Positions 1 through 8,547 are shown, counted from the stretch's first letter. The stretch: DNA of 64,000 bases from Microlunatus parietis (GCF_013407955.1 NZ_JACCBU010000001.1:5270001-5334000), one strand, 5' to 3'. Made by a program: numbers and translations. Notes: a model not told the origin generated them from the sequence alone.

Positions 1-644
1 ACTTCGTCGGCCGGCACGCCGCCGGGCACGGCGCGCTCGGTGACTTCTTCGCCCGGCAGTTGCCCGCGGTGAAGATGGGTGACAGCCCGACCGTCAGCTG
101 GCTGCTGCACGGGGCTCAGGACCCGTCGCGAGCTTCGTGGGGTGGTCGCTACATTCCGCTGTGGGGCGGCCGGAAGACGATCTTCGAACGGCACACCACG
201 GCGGGCGATGTCGCCGAGGTCTACGGCGTGGTGGAGTTCTGGCTACCCAGGCCGGTCGGCTACGGGTCGGGCGACACCGCGCGGATGATCATCGACGGCC
301 GCCGGCAGGGTCCGTTCTCGGTTGCCGTCGATCATGGTGACCGGCTGCGGTTCCGTTGCGCGCCACGGGATCCCAAGATCATTCCGTACCTGATCGAGAG
401 CAGTCATCCGGACCTGGACGGCCGGACCGGGGCGTTCACCGCGGCGCCGCCGCCGGAGGAACGGTGGCGGACCCCGGCCGCCGAGCATCCCCATTGGTGG
501 TGCGACGACCAGGACCCTGCCGCGGCACTCGGGCCGTGGCCGGGAGCGCGGACGATCAGCGACTGGCGGGACGAGTTCCTGGCCGACTTCGCGCACCGGC
601 TGGACCGCTGTCGGCCGGCCGGTCACCGCGCTGCAGGCGCTTGA
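1..644 (+). CDS. DUF1593 nucleoside-hydrolase-like protein, 5'-truncated
   Basis: The open frame runs in from the left edge (first full codon at base 3), so the N-terminus is missing and about 213 residues remain. The visible part has a stretch resembling the Sde182/DUF1593 family: KMGDSPTVSWLLHG, then DPSRASWGGRY, an FERHT segment and a VVEFWLP segment. That family combines a nucleoside-hydrolase-like fold with a cellulose-binding-type C-terminal domain and is usually secreted; the signal peptide would lie outside the window. It ends 33 bases before the ArsR-type gene, with a palindrome in the gap that overlaps its stop. The family call is from motif memory and is fairly confident; the substrate is unknown. 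Confidence 0.7.
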   Translation, partial: FVGRHAAGHGALGDFFARQLPAVKMGDSPTVSWLLHGAQDPSRASWGGRYIPLWGGRKTIFERHTTAGDVAEVYGVVEFWLPRPVGYGSGDTARMIIDGRRQGPFSVAVDHGDRLRFRCAPRDPKIIPYLIESSHPDLDGRTGAFTAAPPPEERWRTPAAEHPHWWCDDQDPAAALGPWPGARTISDWRDEFLADFAHRLDRCRPAGHRAAGA

Positions 645-660
645 CAAAAATATTTGTCAA
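641..660. promoter_or_regulatory. Palindromic operator / promoter upstream of ArsR-type gene
   Basis: Arms TTGACAAA and TTTGTCAA form a perfect 8-bp inverted repeat around AATA. The left arm contains a consensus -35 hexamer (TTGACA). The site lies 17 bases before the GTG start of the regulator and overlaps the stop of the upstream gene. AT-rich dyads of this kind in front of ArsR-type genes are usually autoregulatory operators; that role here is inferred. Confidence 0.6.
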
Positions 661-676
661 TGATTCGCTGGGTCTC

Positions 677-1282
677 GTGAACGACATCGAGGTGATCGCG
701 GATCCGGCGGCGGCCGTGGTCGCCCTAGACCCGGGCCGGGCCCGGTTGCTCGGCGAACTGCGGAAGCCGGCCTCGGCCGCGGAACTCGCCGGGCGGCTGG
801 GCCTGCCGCGGCAGAAGATCAACTACCACCTCCGCCAGCTGGAGCAGCACGGTCTCGTCGAGGTGGCCGAGAACCGGACCTGGGGCGGGCTGACCGAACG
901 GCGCCTGGTCGCGACCGCGGCCGGTTACGTGGTCTCGCCCGAGGCCCTGGGCGCGGCCGGCGGCGGGCCCGACCAGATCCGGGACCGGCTGTCGGCCTCG
1001 TACCTGATCGCCCTCGGCGCCCGACTGATCCGGGAACTGGCTGCACTGGCCCGGACCGCGGCGCGGCGCCGCAGCCGGCTGCACGTGTACGGACTGGACA
1101 CCGAACTCCGGTTCGCCAGCACCGCCGACCGGGCCGCCTTCGCCGAGGAACTGACCACTGCGGTCACCCGGCTGGCCGCGAAATATCACGACGAGGGCGC
1201 GCCGAACGGCCGCTGGCACCGGCTGGTGATCGCCGTCCATCCGCGACCCGCGGCTGCCGAGCGAGAGGACCAGCCGTCATGA
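677..1282 (+). CDS. ArsR-type winged-helix transcriptional regulator
   Basis: 201 residues. Residues ~15-75 form a winged helix: a segment like LLGELRKPASAAELAGRLGL, then the recognition-helix region RQKINYHLRQLEQHGLVEV, as in ArsR/helix-turn-helix_20 proteins. The C-terminal half is alpha-helical and probably a dimerisation or sensor region; no metal-binding Cys cluster is present. GTG at 677 is chosen because it follows the palindrome; the frame is open further upstream without a convincing start. It overlaps the next gene by 4 bases (ATGA), so it heads an operon with an SRPBCC protein, a dihydrofolate-reductase-like enzyme and an SDR. This pairing with AHSA1-type SRPBCC genes is common in actinobacteria. 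Confidence 0.8.
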   Translation: MNDIEVIADPAAAVVALDPGRARLLGELRKPASAAELAGRLGLPRQKINYHLRQLEQHGLVEVAENRTWGGLTERRLVATAAGYVVSPEALGAAGGGPDQIRDRLSASYLIALGARLIRELAALARTAARRRSRLHVYGLDTELRFASTADRAAFAEELTTAVTRLAAKYHDEGAPNGRWHRLVIAVHPRPAAAEREDQPS

Positions 1283-2106
1283 GCGGGGACCGCGGACGCC
1301 ACGGCGAGACGGAGATCGAGGTGCCCGGCACGCCGGAGCAGGTGTGGCAGGCGATCGCCACCGGGCCGGGCCAGGCCGCCTGGCTCTTCCCGGCGGACCT
1401 GGATCCGGCCGTCGGCGGTTCCATGATCATCCATCGGGAGCCGTTCGGCCCCGACGCCGAGACGACCGTGACCCGCTACGAGCCGCCGCACGCGTTCGGC
1501 TACGACGAGCCGAACCAGGGTCCGCCGAGCCCGCTGGCCACCGAGATCCTGGTCGAGGCGAAGTCGGGCGGCAGTTGCGTGGTCCGGGTGATCTGCGGCT
1601 TCGCCGACGCGGGGGAAGAATGGGAGGACCTGGTCCAGGGCGCGCTGGAGGGGTGGCGGATGGCCCTGGTCGTGCTGGCCGAGTACCTGCGCTCGTTCGC
1701 CGGGCGGCCGGGCCGGCCGGTCGACGTGATCACCATGATCGCTCCGGCGCCGGCAGACCGGGCCACCCCGGCGGCCGAACTGTTCCGCCGCCTCGGCCTG
1801 GGCTCCGGTGCCGTGAAGCCCGGCGCGCGGTTCCGCCCGGCGCCGGACGCCCCCGAGCTGGCCGGTGTCGTGGTCCGCTCGGAACCCGGCTACCTACTGC
1901 TGCGGTCCGAGTCCCCGGGGCCCGGTCTCTGGGCGTTGTCCTGCTTTCCGATGGGCTTGGACCGGCCGATCTCGATCAACTTGATGGGCCGGGTGTACGG
2001 CTGGGCCGATGATCAAGCCGCCCGACTCCGTACCACCTGGCAGACCTGGCTGCAGCGGCAGGCCGAGGAACTCGCCGCGCCCGAAACGATCTTGGAGGAG
2101 AGATGA
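1279..2106 (+). CDS. SRPBCC (AHSA1-like) domain protein
   Basis: 275 residues. The N-terminal ~125 residues look like an AHSA1/START-type lipid-binding fold: opening ETEIEVPGTPEQVWQAIATG, a middle PPHAFGYDEPN segment, and a closing WEDLVQGALEGWRMAL helix. The second half (from ~residue 150) is a further domain I do not recognise, possibly a degenerate second SRPBCC copy (FCFPMG... WADDQAARLRTTWQTWLQR region). Start overlaps the ArsR stop by 4 bases, and the stop overlaps the next gene by 4 bases, so translation is probably coupled. Ligand unknown. Confidence 0.75.
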   Translation: MSGDRGRHGETEIEVPGTPEQVWQAIATGPGQAAWLFPADLDPAVGGSMIIHREPFGPDAETTVTRYEPPHAFGYDEPNQGPPSPLATEILVEAKSGGSCVVRVICGFADAGEEWEDLVQGALEGWRMALVVLAEYLRSFAGRPGRPVDVITMIAPAPADRATPAAELFRRLGLGSGAVKPGARFRPAPDAPELAGVVVRSEPGYLLLRSESPGPGLWALSCFPMGLDRPISINLMGRVYGWADDQAARLRTTWQTWLQRQAEELAAPETILEER

Positions 2107-2687
2107 CGAGAACCGTGAGCGTCGAGCTGTTCTGCTCGGTGGACGGGTACGGGTTCGCGAAGGACTACCCGGCCTACTTCGGCTACGGCGGCCCGGACCT
2201 GGACCGCTGGATCGATGCGCGGACGTCTGCACCGCACGTCGAGGTGATGGGCCGGCAGACGTACCAGGACCTGGTGGAGATCGTCGCCAGCCGTGAGGAT
2301 CCGAGCTCCGCGGTGGGGGACGGCGGCAGCTTCGAGGAACTGAAGCGGATGCCCAAGATCATCTTCTCCTCGACGCTGACCGAGCCGCCGGTCTGGCCCA
2401 ACGCCACCCTGATCGCCGAGGACGCGGTGCCGGCCGTCACCCGGCTGAAGCAGGAACCGGGAGACCCGCTCAGGGTGATCGGCAGCCTGTCGCTCGGCTG
2501 CAGCCTGATCCGGGCCGGACTGGTCGACCAGGTCTCGCTGGTCGTGTTCCCACTGCTGGTCGGGCGCAGCGGCGGCAAGCCGATCCTCACCGAGGTCGAT
2601 GATCATGGCCTGGAGCTGACCGGCAGCGAGGTGCTGGACGGCCGGCTGATCGCCCTCGACTACCGTCTCGCACCCGCGGCGGCATGA
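2103..2687 (+). CDS. Dihydrofolate reductase family protein (RibD C-terminal type)
   Basis: 194 residues, the usual length for the RibD_C/DHFR-like family common in actinobacteria. Visible landmarks are the opening beta strand VELFCSVDGYGF, the VMGRQTYQDL motif near residue 48, KIIFSSTL near residue 83, and the late motif VFPLLVGRSGGKP. The family reduces small substrates with NADPH; the real substrate is not known. It is translationally coupled to both neighbours by ATGA overlaps, so it shares regulation with the ArsR-type gene. Confidence 0.8.
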   Translation: MTRTVSVELFCSVDGYGFAKDYPAYFGYGGPDLDRWIDARTSAPHVEVMGRQTYQDLVEIVASREDPSSAVGDGGSFEELKRMPKIIFSSTLTEPPVWPNATLIAEDAVPAVTRLKQEPGDPLRVIGSLSLGCSLIRAGLVDQVSLVVFPLLVGRSGGKPILTEVDDHGLELTGSEVLDGRLIALDYRLAPAAA

Positions 2688-3436
2688 TCATGCTGACCGA
2701 AAAGATCGCCGTGATCTACGGCGGCGCCGGCCCGGTCGGCGCGGCGATGGCACGCGGCTTCGCCCGCAACGGCGCCCGGGTCCACCTGGCCGGCCGGACC
2801 GAGCAGACCCTGCGCGCGGTGGCCGACTCCATCCCGGACGGAGCCGCGACTCCGCACGTCGTCGACGCCCTCGACCGGGAGGCGGTGGACGGCTTCGTCG
2901 GCCGGGTGCTCGCCGCCGAGGGCAGGATCGACATCTCGGCGAACGTGATCGGCGTCGGCGACGTGCAGCGGCCGTTGCTGGAGATCGACCCGGACGAGTT
3001 CGTCCACCCGATCGCCACGATGGCGCGAACCCAGTTCCTGACCACCCGAGCCGTCGCGCCGGCCATGATCGAACAGGGCGGCGGCGTGATCCTGGCCTTC
3101 GGCGGGTCCGGCCCACAGACCGTGCCCGGCCTGGGCGGCTTCAAGATCGCGCTGGACACCCTGGAGGGGATCCGGCGGCAGTGGGCCGTCGAGCTGGGCC
3201 CGCACGGCATCCGGGTGATCACGCTGAAGTCCGGCGGAATAGGCGAGGCCCTGCCCGACTCGATGCCCGCCGCCGATCGCCGGCAGCTCCTGGACAGCCT
3301 GACCGCCCCGACCCTGCTGGGCCGCCTGGCCACCCTGGCCGACGTCGGCAACGTAGCGTCCTTCGCCGCCTCCGACCTGGCCGCCTCGATCACCTCGACC
3401 GAGCTCAACATCTCCTGCGGAGCCACCCCCACCTAA
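2684..3436 (+). CDS. SDR-fold protein lacking the usual catalytic Tyr
   Basis: 250 residues with a Rossmann nucleotide site (VIYGGAGPVGAAMARG, residues ~8-23), an ANV element in place of the classical NAG, and a C-terminal ISCG end. Where classical SDRs have YxxxK, this protein shows LGGFKIALD: the lysine is kept but the tyrosine position is not a Tyr. It may be an atypical or non-oxidoreductase member. It is the last gene of the four-gene operon; its ATG overlaps the preceding stop in ATGATCATG. An imperfect inverted repeat follows at 3439-3497. Confidence 0.75.
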   Translation: MIMLTEKIAVIYGGAGPVGAAMARGFARNGARVHLAGRTEQTLRAVADSIPDGAATPHVVDALDREAVDGFVGRVLAAEGRIDISANVIGVGDVQRPLLEIDPDEFVHPIATMARTQFLTTRAVAPAMIEQGGGVILAFGGSGPQTVPGLGGFKIALDTLEGIRRQWAVELGPHGIRVITLKSGGIGEALPDSMPAADRRQLLDSLTAPTLLGRLATLADVGNVASFAASDLAASITSTELNISCGATPT

Positions 3437-3438
3437 CC

Positions 3439-3497
3439 GCCGACCAGTCACCAAAGCAGCGGTTTTGGCGGCGTGTCGCTGCGTAAGTGACCGGTCG
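3439..3497. terminator. Inverted repeat after the ArsR operon
   Basis: Arms CGACCAGTCAC (3439-3449) and GTGACCGGTCG (3487-3497) pair at 10 of 11 positions around a 37-base loop. No U tract follows, so this is only a possible terminator or processing hairpin at the end of the operon. Confidence 0.35.
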
Positions 3498-3539
3498 ATG
3501 GGGGTGGTGTGCGGGGCGAGGTGAGGCCGACGGTTGGGT

Positions 3540-3787
3540 ACGGGGCGAGGTGAGGTGGTCGGGCGGGCGCACGGGGCGAGGTGAGGTGGTCGGGCGGGCG
3601 CACGGGGCGAGGTGAGGTGGTCGGGCGGGCGCACGGGGCGAGGTGAGGTGGTCGGGCGGGCGCACGGGGCGAGGTGAGGTGGTCGGGCGGGCGCACGGGG
3701 CGAGGTGAGGTGGTCGGGCGGGCGCACGGGGCGAGGTGAGGTGGTCGGGCGGGCGCACGGGGCGAAGTGCGGTGGTCCGGCGGGTGT
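3540..3787. repeat. 31-bp tandem repeat array
   Basis: Seven consecutive exact copies of a 31-base unit start at 3540, 3571, 3602, 3633, 3664, 3695 and 3726 (unit begins ACGGGGCGAGGTGAGG). A degenerate eighth copy starts at 3757 and a partial copy precedes at about 3511. There are no spacers, so it is a minisatellite and not CRISPR. Because 31 is not a multiple of three, the open frames through it show rotating Pro/Arg-rich repeats that are not credible proteins. Exact identity of seven copies suggests recent expansion. Confidence 0.95.
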
Positions 3788-4456
3788 GCGGGACGAGGGC
3801 GTTCGGGTCGGGGTGTTGCATCGGCCGGGGTGTGTATGGCGGGGGCGTTCGGGTCGGGTGGTGGCGTCGGCGGGGGTGCGCGGGGCGGGGCGTTCGGGTC
3901 GAGGATGGGTGTTGCCGGCCGGGGTGCGTGTGGAACGGGCCGTTCCGACCGGGGATGGGTGTTGTGTCGGCCGGCCCGCGTGGACCGGGCTGTTCCGATC
4001 GGATCGATGTCGCAGAATCACTGCTGATCGAGCGCTCCGGGCGATTCCAACGTTGAACCGTCCGACGTCAAGAGAAATCGCGACATCGAAGCCAGCTGAA
4101 TGTGGAGGCAGCGGTGTAGGCGTGGCCGCGAGCGCCACCGTCGCGTTGCCTGATCGCCGCGCCGGACCGCGAACTCGGTGGCGCGCCCACTATCTTCCCG
4201 CCGGCCGGGCCGCGCACACATTCGCCCGCTGACCGGGTCGACCAGGCCTGGTCATGTCTCGAGTTCGTCCGAACTGTCCGGACGAACCCGAGACATGAGT
4301 GTCCGGACGAACACAAGTCAGGACGCCGGCCGACCAGGCCCGGAGGCCGGTCTTTGGGTCCGCTCGGCGGGGCGATGGTGGACGCGGGAGGTCCTTGCGA
4401 GACCGCGTGCGACTCCCGCCGTGGCCTCGACGTCCGCCACGGACACCGACCCTGGG
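3788..4456. other. Gene-free region with G-rich sequence and hairpins
   Basis: I find no credible gene here. The left part is G/T-rich and grades out of the tandem array. At 4070-4085 is AAGAGAAATCGCGACA, which recurs as both arms of a palindrome at 19765-19845. At 4253-4297 is a long hairpin. The region lies between the end of the ArsR operon and the end of the minus-strand deacetylase-like gene. Confidence 0.6.
4253..4297. terminator. 19-bp-stem hairpin downstream of deacetylase-like gene
   Basis: Arms 4253-4271 (CATGTCTCGAGTTCGTCCG) and 4279-4297 pair at 18 of 19 positions around a 7-base loop. A further partial direct copy, GTCCGGACGAAC, begins near 4301. The position fits a terminator for the minus-strand gene ending at 4457, but no U tract is seen, so it could equally be an intergenic repeat. 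Confidence 0.45.
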
Positions 4457-6202
4457 TCAGCGCAACTGGAGCCGGACCTCGCGTTCCTGATCATGATCCT
4501 CGGCGATCGGTACGGTGATCACGACGCTCGGCCAGCCGAAGACGTCCAGCTCGGTCAGCGCGACCGGCTGGCCGTCGACGGTCGCCGAACCGGCCCGGCC
4601 GGCCGGCAACGGTACGGTGATCGCGAGCGCGCCGCGGGGCGAGCGGCCGCTGACCCGGCAGCTGAACGCGTCCTCCGTCCAGGTCACCTGGCCGACCCGG
4701 GCGGCGTCGCGGGCGCGGACGAACTCGGCCCATTCGAAGGCACTCCAGATCGGCATCCCGAACTCGCGGGCGATGCTCCAACAACGGTTCTGGAAGGCAC
4801 GCGAATAGGTGGCGAACGAGACCGGGTGCGACAGCATGGACAGCGGGCTGAAGTAGCGCTCGACCTTGTCGATGATCAACTGCTTGACCAGCGCGGCCTG
4901 GCCCTCCGGGTCCGAGGACAGCAGCCCCTTGATCCCCAGGTCGTCGTAGGCCTGGGTGGCCTGCTGGAAGCAGTCGATCACGGTGCCGTCCTCGTCGACC
5001 ACGCGCAGCGGGCGCGCGGAACCGGTGAGGTACTGCAGCCAGGACGGGCCGGCGTTGTTCGCGTTCAGGTCCATGATCACGCCCAACTCCGCGTACACCT
5101 TGGGCAGCTCCACGTAGCCCTTCCAGCCCAGGCAGTGATTGCGGTTGGTCACCGGCACACCGCCGTACAGCTCGGTGAACTCGGCGATGTCGCGCCGGAC
5201 CACCTGTTCGATCACCTCCTCCTGGTCCTCACCACCCAGCGACGGGTCGAACGCGTTGTGGTGGATCCCGAACGAGTGCCCACGCTCCCGCCACGCGGCA
5301 ACCCGCTCCGGGGTCGCGATCGTCCGCTGCCCGCCGCCGAGCATGAGATAGATCGTGATCTTGCCGCCGTGCTGTTCCACGGACTCGATCAGGGCATCGA
5401 AGTGCTCCGGTGCCGACCAGTCGTCGTCGGAGTCGAGCACCAGGACGCTGCGCATGCTCGCCTCCGGGTAGTACCAGAGCCGCGGCTGAGCCGCCCGCGC
5501 GACCCGGTGCACGGCGTTGATCAACAACATCGCGTGCAGGTCCGCCTGCGGCAGGTGCCAGCAGCGCGGATCGGCGTAGCCGGTGAGCAGGTCCTGCATC
5601 CGGTACGGCTCGCCGGCGCCCAGCCCGTGACCGCCCACCCGTCCCGGGTCACCCTGCCGGATCAGCGAGACCGCCTTGGCCAGGTCGTACCCAAAAACGA
5701 TCACCCGACCCTCGCCGTACGGCAGCTCGATGATCGCCGGGAACGCGGTCCGGGTTTCCGGGTCGAGTCGCAGCTCGGCCACCACCCGGGCGCCGGGCGG
5801 CAGTGCATCCGGTTGGTAGCCGTCGGCCGGTACGTGGGTCTCGAACGGCTCCCGGGTGAGACCGGCGCCGACCGGATGATCATCGCGTGCGCTGACGTAG
5901 GCGGGATCGATCATGGAATGCGTCGGAGCCAGCCCGAGCTGGACCGCGAGCAGGTACGAGGGCCGGATGATCACCAGCCGGCCGCCGCCGCGGGCGTAAT
6001 CGAGCAGTGCGCCGACCTGGGCCTTCGTCGGCCGCAGCCGGGCCACCACGACGGCGTCGTGATCATCCAGGGCGGGCCACTCGGCACCGGTGAACAAGAT
6101 CACCGTCTGGTCGGCGAATCCCTCGGCACGCAGGATCTCGGCGAGGTAGTCACCGAACCGGCCGACCACCTGATCAGTCCGGGTGAGGACGGCGATGCTC
6201 AT
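4457..6202 (-). CDS. GATase-like plus polysaccharide-deacetylase-like protein
   Basis: 581 residues in three parts. Residues 1-~220 resemble a class-I glutamine-amidotransferase/ThuA-like fold (AVLTRTDQVVGRF start, ARGGGRLVIIRPS strand-turn) without an obvious catalytic Cys triad. Residues ~245-500 look like a deacetylase-type beta/alpha barrel: VLVLDSDDDWSAPEHF carries the acidic metal-site motif, and GHSFGIHHNAF resembles the metal-binding His pair. The rest is a beta-rich tail. No signal peptide is visible, so it is probably cytoplasmic. It follows the Gfo/Idh/MocA gene by 11 bases with GGAAAG as ribosome site, so the two form a carbohydrate-related operon. Substrate unknown. Confidence 0.65.
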   Translation of the reverse strand: MSIAVLTRTDQVVGRFGDYLAEILRAEGFADQTVILFTGAEWPALDDHDAVVVARLRPTKAQVGALLDYARGGGRLVIIRPSYLLAVQLGLAPTHSMIDPAYVSARDDHPVGAGLTREPFETHVPADGYQPDALPPGARVVAELRLDPETRTAFPAIIELPYGEGRVIVFGYDLAKAVSLIRQGDPGRVGGHGLGAGEPYRMQDLLTGYADPRCWHLPQADLHAMLLINAVHRVARAAQPRLWYYPEASMRSVLVLDSDDDWSAPEHFDALIESVEQHGGKITIYLMLGGGQRTIATPERVAAWRERGHSFGIHHNAFDPSLGGEDQEEVIEQVVRRDIAEFTELYGGVPVTNRNHCLGWKGYVELPKVYAELGVIMDLNANNAGPSWLQYLTGSARPLRVVDEDGTVIDCFQQATQAYDDLGIKGLLSSDPEGQAALVKQLIIDKVERYFSPLSMLSHPVSFATYSRAFQNRCWSIAREFGMPIWSAFEWAEFVRARDAARVGQVTWTEDAFSCRVSGRSPRGALAITVPLPAGRAGSATVDGQPVALTELDVFGWPSVVITVPIAEDHDQEREVRLQLR

Positions 6203-6213
6203 GGATCTTTCCT

Positions 6214-7365
6214 TCAGGGGTTGCGGAAGTCGGGTACGGCGAGCGGCCGGCTGCCCTGCTCGATCGAGGTAGCGGCCAGGATCGCCGGCGCGGTTGCGTC
6301 CATCGCCCGGTAGACGTCGAAGTCCGGCTGCTGGTCGGCGAGGACGGCGTCGCGGAACGCGATGTGGGTGTAGTAGTCGGCGTCGCCGTGGCCGCTGCCG
6401 CGGGCCGCCGCCGGCGCGTCCGGGCGCTCGAAGCCCCAGTCGGCGTCGACCAGATCCGGGCCCTGGCCGAACCGCCAGATCTTGGGATGATCATGGCCGG
6501 CCCGTTTCCACTCGACCCGGCCGGTGGTCCCGGTGATCTGGTACCAGTGCCAGTTGCCCTCGGGGTGCGGCTGGACGAAGCTCGCGGCCAGCCGCAGCAC
6601 GGCCCCCTTCGCTGTCTTCATCAACGCCACCTGCAGGTCCGGCTGGCTGATCTCGGGATGGGCGGCGCTGGGACCGTCGGTGCCCATGCCGACGACCTCG
6701 ACGACTCGGTCGTCGAGCACGCTGAGCAGCGGGCTGAGTTCGTGCGGCAGGTAGTGGATCGGCGGCATCAGCTGGGACCAGGTCGGCCGGGCACCGGGGT
6801 GCTCGGCAAGATCATCCGGCCCGTACAGCCGGTGGGTCTCCGGGTCCCGGAACATGGCGCCCGGGTGGTAGTGGAAGTACTGGCCCTCGGCGAAGGTGAT
6901 CTTGCCGAGCTCGCCGTCGGCGACCATCCGGCGCCACGCGTCGACGAAGCCCCAGTAGCGGGTCTGCTCGGCGAGTTGGTACGTCAGCCCGGTCCGCTCG
7001 ACCGCGCGGACGATCCGCCAGCAGTCCTCGATCCGGTGCGCGCCGGGCACCTCCGCGTGCACGTGCTTGCCCGCCTCGAGTGCCATCGCCGCCAGCGCGC
7101 CCTGCTCCTCGCAGCGCACGGTCAAGGCGATCGCGTCGACGTCGGTCCGGCGCAGGACGTCTTCGTACGACGAGCAGACGGTCACCCCGGCCGGATCCGC
7201 GAGCCGCTCCAGGGCCGGCCGGTGCGTCGCTGGGACCGGGTCGCAGAGGGTGGTGATCTTGAAACCGTCCAGCTTCTGCAGCAGTGGCAGCCAGGTGCCC
7301 AGAGCGCGTGCCCCGAGCCCGACCAGCCCGATCCGGATCTCCTGCACGGCGACCCCGTTCTTCAA
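6214..7365 (-). CDS. Gfo/Idh/MocA family oxidoreductase
   Basis: About 383 residues. The N-terminal Rossmann motif is IRIGLVGLGARALGTW. The mid-domain EAGKHVHAEVPGAHRIEDCW contains the family EKP-like segment, here with EVP, so the usual catalytic Lys is absent. The C-terminal half is the alpha/beta substrate domain with GHDHPKIWRF-like regions. It probably uses NAD(P) on a sugar or inositol derivative. The longest frame starts with TTG at 7365; GTG at 7347 (MQEIRIGLVGLG) fits family length better and is equally plausible. First gene of a two-gene operon; divergent from a siderophore-binding lipoprotein gene. Confidence 0.85.
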   Translation of the reverse strand: MKNGVAVQEIRIGLVGLGARALGTWLPLLQKLDGFKITTLCDPVPATHRPALERLADPAGVTVCSSYEDVLRRTDVDAIALTVRCEEQGALAAMALEAGKHVHAEVPGAHRIEDCWRIVRAVERTGLTYQLAEQTRYWGFVDAWRRMVADGELGKITFAEGQYFHYHPGAMFRDPETHRLYGPDDLAEHPGARPTWSQLMPPIHYLPHELSPLLSVLDDRVVEVVGMGTDGPSAAHPEISQPDLQVALMKTAKGAVLRLAASFVQPHPEGNWHWYQITGTTGRVEWKRAGHDHPKIWRFGQGPDLVDADWGFERPDAPAAARGSGHGDADYYTHIAFRDAVLADQQPDFDVYRAMDATAPAILAATSIEQGSRPLAVPDFRNP

Positions 7366-7446
7366 TATGTCGAAGAGTTCATCGAATATCGAGAAGATAG
7401 CATTTGTTGATCATGGTCGACAAGATCCGTCGGGCCGGGTTCCGGG

Positions 7447-7506
7447 TTGTGATCTCGATCGATGACCACCTACACTCCCGTACCGAATTAGGTGTGCCTA
7501 ACCATA
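7447..7506 (+). promoter_or_regulatory. Promoter with IdeR/DtxR-type iron box
   Basis: TTAGGTGTGCCTAACCATA at 7488-7506 matches the consensus iron box (TTAGGTTAGGCTAACCTAA) at 14 of 19 positions, with perfect TTAGG...CCTAA arms. It sits just before the ribosome site and GTG start (7516) of a siderophore-binding lipoprotein. A possible promoter is TTGTGA (7447-7452) and TACACT (7471-7476), 18 bases apart, so bound repressor would sit just after the -10. Iron-dependent repression is inferred from site and gene function. Confidence 0.75.
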
Positions 7507-7515
7507 GGGGGATTC

Positions 7516-8547
7516 GTGGTCCGACCTGTTGCCGTCATCGTCGCGCTGGTGGTGTTCCTGGCCGGACTGGCCGGCTGCGCGAATCCGGGCGCCGAAGCGG
7601 ACCCGGCCCCGGAACCGCCCGGGAATGCCGCCGCCGAAGGGTTCCCGGTCACGATCAAACACGCGTTCGGCGAGACCACGCTGGGCAGCAGGCCGGAGCG
7701 GGTCCTCACCTGGGGCTGGGGCAGCACCGATGCCAGCCTGGCGCTCGGCGTCGTGCCGGTGGCGATGCCGGCCGCGATCTACGGCGGCGACGAGAACCAG
7801 GTGCTGCCCTGGAACGCGGAGAAGCTGAAGGACCTGGGCGCCGAGACGCCGACCCTGCTGGCCAACCCGGACGGCGGCACCACGATCCCGTTCGAGGAGT
7901 TCGCCGCGGCCGCGCCGGACGTGATCTTGGCCGTCTACTCGGGCGTCACCGAGGAGGAGTACCGCCGGTTGTCCGAGATCGCGCCGACCATCGTGTATCC
8001 GGACCAGCCGTGGGCCACGGCGTGGCAGGACGTGGTGACCACTGTGGGCACCGCGCTGGGCAGGACCGTCGAGGCCGAGACCCTGCTCCGTGACATCGAC
8101 AAGGCGACCCGGGAGGCCGGGGCGGCGCACCCGGAGTTGGCCGGCAAGAGCGTGATCGCGGTGTTCGACGTCGCCGAGCAACTGGCCGTCTACAAGGAGA
8201 TCGACCCGCGGGTCGTGTTCCTCACCGACCTCGGGATGACCGTGCCGCCGGCCGTGGCCGAGGTGCCGGCGGTCGATGACGGCTTCTACGGCAACGTCAG
8301 CTACGAGAAGGCCGATCTGTTGGTCAGCGACGTGTTGTTGATCTACTCCGAGAGCGAGGAGACCCTGCAGAAGACCCTCGCTCGGCCGTCGATCAAGAAT
8401 CTGCCGCAGATCAAGAGCGGACGCTACGCCGCGATCGTCGGCCAGCAGCTGGTCGCGGCCGGTTCGCCGCCCACGGCGCTGTCGCTGACTTGGGCCCTGG
8501 ACGCGTACACGACGAAGTTGGCCGCCGCCGCTTCCCGTACCTCGTAG
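7516..8547 (+). CDS. Iron-siderophore ABC transporter substrate-binding lipoprotein
   Basis: 343 residues from GTG 7516, chosen because GGGGGA precedes it and it places the signal at the N-terminus. The signal VAVIVALVVFLAGLAGC ends in a lipobox Cys. The FhuD/FepB-type periplasmic-binding fold starts at FPVTIKHAFGETTLGSRPER and contains the family pattern of E/D-rich helices and KSGRYAAI near the end. It would capture ferric siderophore outside the membrane and hand it to an ABC permease that is not in this window. An iron box directly upstream supports the role. A second paralogue is at 27092-28087. Confidence 0.9.
   Translation: MVRPVAVIVALVVFLAGLAGCANPGAEADPAPEPPGNAAAEGFPVTIKHAFGETTLGSRPERVLTWGWGSTDASLALGVVPVAMPAAIYGGDENQVLPWNAEKLKDLGAETPTLLANPDGGTTIPFEEFAAAAPDVILAVYSGVTEEEYRRLSEIAPTIVYPDQPWATAWQDVVTTVGTALGRTVEAETLLRDIDKATREAGAAHPELAGKSVIAVFDVAEQLAVYKEIDPRVVFLTDLGMTVPPAVAEVPAVDDGFYGNVSYEKADLLVSDVLLIYSESEETLQKTLARPSIKNLPQIKSGRYAAIVGQQLVAAGSPPTALSLTWALDAYTTKLAAAASRTS

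Noticed and set aside
3540-3787. Repeat array considered as CRISPR
   Set aside because: The 31-base units are directly adjacent with no spacers, and no cas genes are present.
2660-4138. Long Pro/Arg-rich minus-strand frame of 492 codons
   Set aside because: It is antisense to the SDR gene and then follows the 31-bp tandem repeat, whose length rotates the frame; there is no ribosome site and no family likeness.
4178-6313. 711-codon plus-strand frame
   Set aside because: Antisense shadow of the deacetylase-like gene; composition typical of GC-rich shadow frames.
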